From contig CABVBR010000056.1 in NCBI GenBank assembly GCA_902496645.1, positions 1-11,168 of the forward strand: 11,168 bases of DNA. The letters run 5' to 3'. This DNA is from an uncultured Collinsella sp. GTDB lineage: Bacteria > Actinomycetota > Coriobacteriia > Coriobacteriales > Coriobacteriaceae. Shown here piece by piece: positions 6,034 through 11,168 of this stretch; positions within the stretch are counted from its first letter, which is position 1, and each line of letters starts with the position of its first letter. The translations under genes and the position numbers were made by a program. The notes below the pieces were generated by a model. It saw only the letters and a program-made list of their open reading frames with translations. It had not been told where the DNA came from and searched no databases.

Positions 6034-9000
6034 TTAAGCGAAGTAGGCCACGCCGCTCTCAAAGATCGGCATGAACTTATCGCCGGGGACATGCTCGGGC
6101 ACGTTGCGGTACAGGTTGTCGCCGCGACGCTCGGCATGGCCCATCTTGCCCAGGACGCGGCCGTCGGGGCTCGTGATGCCCTCGATGGCGAGTGCGGAGC
6201 CGTTGGGGTTGACAGAGAGATCCATGCTGGGCTTGCCGTTCTCGCCCACGTACTGCGTGGCGACCTGGCCGTTGGCGATCAGCTGGGCGAGCACTTCGTC
6301 ATTGGCGACAAAGCGGCCCTCGCCGTGGCTGATGGCGACGGTGTAGGGGTCGTCCAGGCTGCACTGCGACAGCCACGGGGACAAGTTGGACGAGATGCGG
6401 GTGCGCACCAGACGGCTCTGGTGGCGACCGATGGTGTTGAACGTCAACGTGGGCGCATCGGGCGTGGCGTCGACGATGTCGCCGTAGGGCACCAGGCCGA
6501 GCTTGATCAGGGCCTGGAAGCCGTTGCAGATGCCCAGCATCAGGCCATCGCGGGCCTTGAGCAGGTCGCGGACTGCCTCGGTGACCTCGGGAGCGCGGAA
6601 GAACGCCGTGATGAACTTGGCAGAGCCGTCGGGCTCGTCGCCGCCCGAGAAGCCGCCGGGGATCATAACGATCTGGCTTGCACGGATGCGGCGGGCAAGC
6701 TCGCGGGTGCTCTCGGCGACGGCCTCGGGCGTGAGGTTGTTGATCACGAAGGTGTCGGCCTCGGCACCGGCGGCACGGAAGGCGCGGGCGCTGTCGTACT
6801 CGCAGTTGTTGCCGGGGAACACGGGGATGATCACGCGCGGGCGGGCGATCTTGGCGCCGCCGTACACGTGGATATCCTTGGCGCGGAAGTCGATGGTCTC
6901 GACCTCGGGGGTCTCGCCGGCGCTGCGGTAGGCGAAGACGCCCTCGATGCCGCTCTCCCAGGCCTCCTGGAGCTCGGCGAGCTCGATGACCTCGGAGCCG
7001 GTGTCGATGACATAGCCCTCGATGGTGGTGCCCAGGGGCTCGACGACAACGCCGTCGGCGACCTCGGGCAGCTCGGCATCCTCGGCGAGCTCGACGATAA
7101 AGCTACCGTAGAGCGGGGTGAAGAGGCTCTCCACGTCCACATCCTCGGCAAGCTCGATACCGATCTGGTTGCCGACGCACATTTTAAAGAGGCTCTCGGC
7201 GCCGCAGCCGTAGCCGGGCGTGGAGATGGCCAGGGCGTTGCCGTTGGCGGTGAGCGCCTCGACGGCGTCAAACGCGGCGAGCAGTTGCTGGGCGTCGGGG
7301 CGGTAATCCTCGCCGTAGGTGGCGGGGGCGATGCGGACGACGCGGTGCGTGAGGCCCTTGAACTCGGGCGAGACGGCGCGGGCGGCCTTGCCCACGGCGA
7401 CGGCGAAGCTGATCAGGGTCGGCGGAACGTTGAGCTCGCCGGTCTCGTCCTCAAACGAACCGCTCATGGAGTCCTTGCCGCCGATGGCACCGGCACCCAG
7501 GTCGACCTGGGCCATAAGGGCACCCAGGACGGCAGCCATGGGCTTGCCCCAGCGCTCTGCTTCGGTGCGCAGGCGCTCGAAGTACTCCTGGAAGGAGAGG
7601 TAGGCGCGCTTGTGCTCAAAGCCGGCGGCAACGAGCTTGGCGATGGACTCGACCACGGACAGGTAGGCGCCCGCAAACTGGTCGGCCTCCATCAAATAGG
7701 GGTTGAAGCCCCATGCCATGGCACTCGCTGAGGTGGTCTCGCCGTCCACGGGGAACTTGGCGACCATGGCCGAGCTCGGGGTGAGCTGCGTCTTGCCGCC
7801 AAAAGGCATAAGCACGGTCGCGGCGCCGATGGTGGAGTCGAAGCGCTCGGAAAGGCCCTTGTTGGAAGCGACGTTGAGGTCGGTGACGAGCGAGGTCATG
7901 CGCTCGGCGAGCGTGGTACCGGCCCAGCTGGGCTGCCACACACTGCGGGCGCAGACGTGGGCGACCTGGTGCTTGGGCGCACCGTTGGAGTTGAGGAACT
8001 CGCGGGACAGATCGACGATGGCGACGCCGTTCCAGGCCATGCGCATGCGCGGCTCGGCGGTAACCTCGGCGATAACGGTCGCCTCCAGGTTCTCCTCGGC
8101 GGCGTAGCCCATGAACTCCTCGACGTCACCGTCGGCGACGGCGCAGGCCATGCGCTCCTGGGACTCGGAAATGGCGAGCTCGGTGCCGTCCAGGCCGTCG
8201 TACTTCTTGGTCACGGTGTCCAGGTCGACATACAGGCCGTCGGCAAGCTCGCCCACGGCGACCGAGACGCCGCCGGCGCCAAAGTCGTTGCAGCGCTTGA
8301 TCAGGCGGCAGGCGTCGCCGCGGCGGAACAGACGCTGCAGCTTGCGCTCGACCGGGGCGTTGCCCTTCTGGACCTCGGCGCCCGAGGTCTCGATGGACTC
8401 GGTGTTCTGGGTCTTGGAGGAGCCGGTGGCGCCGCCGATGCCGTCACGGCCGGTGCGGCCGCCCAGCAGGATGATCTTGTCAGTGGGGGCGGGGCACTCG
8501 CGACGCACGTGGTTTGCCGGGGTAGCGCCCACGACGGCGCCGACCTCCATGCGCTTGGCAACGTAGCCGGGGTGATAGAGCTCGTTGACCTGGCCGGTGG
8601 CAAGGCCGATCTGGTTGCCGTAGCTGGAGTAGCCGGCGGCAGCGGTGGTTACGAGCTTGCGCTGCGGCAGCTTGCCCTCGAGCGTCTCGGACACGGGGAC
8701 GGTGGGGTCGCCGGCGCCGGTGACACGCATGGCCTGGTACACGTAGCTGCGGCCCGACAGCGGGTCGCGGATGGCACCGCCCACGCAGGTGGCGGCACCG
8801 CCGAAGGGCTCGATCTCGGTCGGGTGGTTGTGGGTCTCGTTCTTAAAGAGGAACAGCCAGTCCTGGTCCTCGCCGTCGACATCGACCTTCACCTTGACGG
8901 TGCAGGCGTTAATCTCCTCGGACTCGTCGACATCGGTCATGACGCCGGTCTTCTTGAGGTACTTGGCGCCGATGGTGCCCATGTCCATGAGGCAGACGGG

Positions 9001-9780
9001 CTTGGTGTCGCGACCGAGTTCGTGGCGCATCTCCATGTAGCGGTCGAAGGCCTGCTGCACCACGGCGTCGTCGATCGTCACGTTGTCCAGGACGGTGCCG
9101 AAGGTGGTGTGGCGGCAGTGATCGGACCAGTAGGTGTCGATCACGCGGATCTCGGTGATGGTGGGGTCGCGATCCTCATCGCGGAAGTACTGCTGGCAGA
9201 AGGCGATGTCCGCCTCGTCCATGGCAAGGCCGCGCTCGGAAATAAAGGCGGCAAGGCCGGCTTCGTCGAGCTCGCGGAAACCGTCGAGCACCTCGACGGG
9301 CTGGGGCTCGGGGGTCTCCATGTACAGCGTCTCGGGCAGGTCGAGCGAGGCGATGCGCGCCTCGACGGGGTTCACCACGTAGTGCTTGATAGCCTCGATG
9401 GCGGCCTCGTCCAAGTCGCCCGAGATCATATAGACCTTGGCGGAGCGCACGGCGGGGCACTCGCCCTGGCTGATGAGCTGCACGCACTCGCTGGCGGAGT
9501 CGGCGCGCTGGTCAAACTGGCCAGGCAGGAATTCGACGGCAAAGACGGCGCCATCGCTTGCGGGGAGCTCGTCATAGGTCACATCGACCTGGGGCTCGCT
9601 AAAGACGGTCGGCACGCAGGAGCGGAAGAGCTCCTCGTCGATGCCCTCGACGTCGTAGCGGTTGATGATCCTCAGGGCCTCGATGCCCTTGATGCCGAGA
9701 ATTTCGGTCAGCTCGCCCTTGAGCTGCTGAGCCTCGACGTCGAACCCGGGTTTCTTCTCCACGTAGATACGAGAGACCAT
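6034..9780 (-). CDS. purL: Phosphoribosylformylglycinamidine synthase, single-chain form
   Basis: The product has 1248 residues and catalyses the fourth step of purine synthesis: FGAR, ATP and glutamine give FGAM in the cytoplasm. The N-terminus (R-I-Y-V-E-K-K-P-G-F-D) and the length fit the one-piece PurL subfamily of clostridia and relatives (TIGR01857 type). That form replaces separate PurS, PurL and PurQ. The synthase core shows D-T-Y-W-S-D-H-C-R-H (215-224), N-D-F-G-A-G-G-V-S-V-A (498-508) and G-G-K-D-S-M-S-G-S near 766. The glutaminase domain begins about residue 980 with I-P-V-F-P-G-N-N. It has the nucleophile C1085 in G-I-C-N-G-F-Q and the H1215/E1217 pair in M-G-H-A-E-R. All catalytic residues are present. 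An AGGA site precedes the ATG by five bases. No other pur gene is in view. Codon use is strongly GC-biased. Confidence 0.97.
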   Translation of the reverse strand: MVSRIYVEKKPGFDVEAQQLKGELTEILGIKGIEALRIINRYDVEGIDEELFRSCVPTVFSEPQVDVTYDELPASDGAVFAVEFLPGQFDQRADSASECVQLISQGECPAVRSAKVYMISGDLDEAAIEAIKHYVVNPVEARIASLDLPETLYMETPEPQPVEVLDGFRELDEAGLAAFISERGLAMDEADIAFCQQYFRDEDRDPTITEIRVIDTYWSDHCRHTTFGTVLDNVTIDDAVVQQAFDRYMEMRHELGRDTKPVCLMDMGTIGAKYLKKTGVMTDVDESEEINACTVKVKVDVDGEDQDWLFLFKNETHNHPTEIEPFGGAATCVGGAIRDPLSGRSYVYQAMRVTGAGDPTVPVSETLEGKLPQRKLVTTAAAGYSSYGNQIGLATGQVNELYHPGYVAKRMEVGAVVGATPANHVRRECPAPTDKIILLGGRTGRDGIGGATGSSKTQNTESIETSGAEVQKGNAPVERKLQRLFRRGDACRLIKRCNDFGAGGVSVAVGELADGLYVDLDTVTKKYDGLDGTELAISESQERMACAVADGDVEEFMGYAAEENLEATVIAEVTAEPRMRMAWNGVAIVDLSREFLNSNGAPKHQVAHVCARSVWQPSWAGTTLAERMTSLVTDLNVASNKGLSERFDSTIGAATVLMPFGGKTQLTPSSAMVAKFPVDGETTSASAMAWGFNPYLMEADQFAGAYLSVVESIAKLVAAGFEHKRAYLSFQEYFERLRTEAERWGKPMAAVLGALMAQVDLGAGAIGGKDSMSGSFEDETGELNVPPTLISFAVAVGKAARAVSPEFKGLTHRVVRIAPATYGEDYRPDAQQLLAAFDAVEALTANGNALAISTPGYGCGAESLFKMCVGNQIGIELAEDVDVESLFTPLYGSFIVELAEDAELPEVADGVVVEPLGTTIEGYVIDTGSEVIELAELQEAWESGIEGVFAYRSAGETPEVETIDFRAKDIHVYGGAKIARPRVIIPVFPGNNCEYDSARAFRAAGAEADTFVINNLTPEAVAESTRELARRIRASQIVMIPGGFSGGDEPDGSAKFITAFFRAPEVTEAVRDLLKARDGLMLGICNGFQALIKLGLVPYGDIVDATPDAPTLTFNTIGRHQSRLVRTRISSNLSPWLSQCSLDDPYTVAISHGEGRFVANDEVLAQLIANGQVATQYVGENGKPSMDLSVNPNGSALAIEGITSPDGRVLGKMGHAERRGDNLYRNVPEHVPGDKFMPIFESGVAYFA

Positions 9781-9873
9781 TGGTTCCTGCCTTCCTGATC
9801 GGTTGGGCGTACGGTACGGTATGCGGCAGCGGTCGGTTTACGGGGCAAGCCTCGCGGTCGCCTTGAGCCACAT

Positions 9874-9895
9874 GTTTGTAAACGTCACTATGATA
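9874..9895. promoter_or_regulatory. Candidate divergent promoter core between purL and the antiporter gene
   Basis: GTTT-GT-AAAC (9874-9883) is a short palindrome. Next to it the two strands carry overlapping -10-like hexamers: TATGAT (+, 9889-9894) and TATCAT (-, 9895-9890), each with five of six matches. Matching -35 boxes are poor on both strands; TTGAGC on the plus strand is 20 bases away. The remainder of the 184-base gap shows only a short tandem TACGG repeat (9810-9819). Confidence 0.3.
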
Positions 9896-9964
9896 CGACA
9901 GCTCGCGACGCGTTGAGGACGGCGAGGGTGCTACAGTGAAGCGCAAACAAGAGAAAGGCATCAC

Positions 9965-11168
9965 ATGGCATTCGTTTCGCTCGCCATCATCGCGCTCGTG
10001 GCCTTCGCAAGTCCCTTTATCGCCTCGGCGATTCCCGGAAAACCTGTTCCCGAGACGGTCTTTTTGCTCGTGTTCGGCGCGGTGCTGGGGCCGCATATGC
10101 TCGGCATCATCCATGTAGATGCCGAGGTCTCGCTCGTGTCCGAGCTGGGCCTGGCCTTTTTGTTCCTGCTCGCAGGCTTTGAGATCGACCCCAAGAATCT
10201 AACGGGCGTCGAAGGGCGCTACGGCATGGCGACGTGGGCCGTCACGTTTGGCATCGCCTGGCTAGCCGTGCGCTTCACGCCATGGTTTTCGGTCAGTCAT
10301 TTCGACGGTATCGCCGTGACGCTCGCGCTTACTTCGACGGCGCTCGGCACGCTCGTGCCCATCATGCGTGAGCGCTCGCTTACCGGCACGCGCGTGGGTG
10401 ACTCGATTCTCGCATATGGCACCTGGGGCGAGCTTGGCCCTGTGCTTGCCATGTCGGTGCTGCTGTCTGCCCGCACTGGTATTCAGACGCTCGTGATCCT
10501 TGGCCTGTTTGCGGTGGTCTGCGTGCTGCTGGCCGTGGTTCCGAGCCGCTCCAAGCGCGTCGGCAGCCGCTTCTTTGCATTTGTTGAGGAGCGCGCCGAT
10601 ACCACGTCGCAGACGTTCGTGCGCCTGACGGTGCTCATCCTGGTCACGCTCGTGGCGTTCTCGGCCATCTTTGATCTCGATATCGTGCTGGGCTCCTTTG
10701 CCGCCGGCTTTGTTCTGCGCTATATCATCCCCGAGGGTAACCACACGCTCGAGACTAAGCTCGACGGCTTGGCATATGGCTTTTTGATTCCGGTGTTCTT
10801 TACCGTGTCGGGCGCAAAGATTGACCTGACGGCTGTGGCGTCGCGCCCGGGTCTGCTCGTGGGCTTTATCGTGGCGCTATTGATTATTCGCGCCGTGCCC
10901 ATTTTGATTTCTATGAGTGTCTGTCCCGCGACGCGCGACGTTTCGGCGTATGGCCGCATTACCGTGGCGCTCTACTGCACCACGGCGCTGCCGATCATCG
11001 TTGCCGTGACGAGCGTTGCCGTCAACGCGGGCGCGCTGTCGCAAGACATCGCGTCGGTCATGGTTGCCGCCGGTGCCATCACGGTGTTCTTGATGCCATT
11101 GCTCGCGCAGCTCTTCTACCGCGTGGTGGATGCCGCACCGGTCGCCGCCGTAGCAGAGGTTGCCGAGC
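9965..11168 (+). CDS. Cation:proton antiporter, CPA2/KefB-like membrane domain (3' end outside window)
   Basis: The frame is open from the ATG at 9965 to the right edge, giving at least 401 residues. It is a Na+/H+ exchanger-fold membrane protein (PF00999 type) with many helices. These proteins swap Na+ or K+ for protons across the cytoplasmic membrane. Recognisable parts are V-F-G-A-V-L-G-P (36-43), E-L-G-L-A-F-L-F-L-L-A-G-F-E-I-D (60-75) and A-L-T-S-T-A-L-G-T-L (121-130). Further on come G-S-F-A-A-G-F-V-L-R and L-I-P-V-F-F-T-V-S-G-A-K-I-D. The helix normally bearing the ion-binding aspartate reads G-T-W-G-E-L-G-P (152-159), with glutamate instead. AAAGG lies six bases before the ATG. Whether a regulatory RCK/TrkA domain follows cannot be seen. 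It is divergent from purL. Confidence 0.86.
   Translation, partial: MAFVSLAIIALVAFASPFIASAIPGKPVPETVFLLVFGAVLGPHMLGIIHVDAEVSLVSELGLAFLFLLAGFEIDPKNLTGVEGRYGMATWAVTFGIAWLAVRFTPWFSVSHFDGIAVTLALTSTALGTLVPIMRERSLTGTRVGDSILAYGTWGELGPVLAMSVLLSARTGIQTLVILGLFAVVCVLLAVVPSRSKRVGSRFFAFVEERADTTSQTFVRLTVLILVTLVAFSAIFDLDIVLGSFAAGFVLRYIIPEGNHTLETKLDGLAYGFLIPVFFTVSGAKIDLTAVASRPGLLVGFIVALLIIRAVPILISMSVCPATRDVSAYGRITVALYCTTALPIIVAVTSVAVNAGALSQDIASVMVAAGAITVFLMPLLAQLFYRVVDAAPVAAVAEVAE

Noticed and set aside
5536..7731. A 731-codon open frame on the plus strand opposite purL and the EamA gene
   Set aside because: It is antisense to two well-supported genes. Its translation is rich in G, A, D, E, R and low-complexity runs, with no domain. 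It stays open because the biased purL codons avoid those that create antisense stops.
7957..9798. A 613-codon open frame on the plus strand opposite purL
   Set aside because: It has the same cause and the same repetitive G/A/V/L/D/H composition. It extends past the purL start only by chance and has no credible ribosome site.
9810..9821. Tandem TACGG-TACGG in the purL leader
   Set aside because: Two five-base copies are too short to mean anything without conservation data.

Overview
The window looks like a chromosomal segment from a moderately GC-rich anaerobic actinobacterium. A Collinsella-like member of the Coriobacteriia is the best guess. That guess rests on overall base composition, clear AGGA-type Shine-Dalgarno sites, and the one-piece 'clostridial-type' PurL; it is inference, since no rRNA or species marker is present. 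I see no mobile element, CRISPR array, tRNA or rRNA, and no gene-free stretch above about 200 bases. Most genes are housekeeping or transport genes, and I do not find a convincing undescribed multi-gene system.

Left part (1-2302): the C-terminal end of an electron transfer flavoprotein alpha subunit (+) runs into a convergent HD-domain phosphohydrolase (-). Their stop codons share the four bases CTAG. A short divergent intergenic region then leads to azlC-azlD (+), an overlapping gene pair for a branched-chain amino acid exporter.

Middle part (2303-4998): a lone 2-keto-3-deoxygluconate permease (kdgT-like, +) is followed by an intergenic region with two perfect inverted repeats and a likely extended -10 promoter. 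Next comes a seven-helix membrane diguanylate cyclase (GGDEF, +). It ends at a strong, roughly symmetrical terminator that may also serve the gene converging from the right.

Right part (4999-11168): an EamA/DMT-family transporter (-) lies immediately downstream of purL (-). purL encodes a 1248-residue phosphoribosylformylglycinamidine synthase that carries its glutaminase domain on the same chain. A textbook intrinsic terminator separates purL from the transporter gene and leaves almost no room for a separate promoter. Divergent from purL is a CPA2-type cation:proton antiporter (+) that runs off the right edge.

The genes do not form one pathway. The plausible functional units are azlCD as a two-subunit exporter and purL with its downstream transporter as a possible readthrough unit. 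The GGDEF enzyme may act as a membrane sensor producing cyclic di-GMP.
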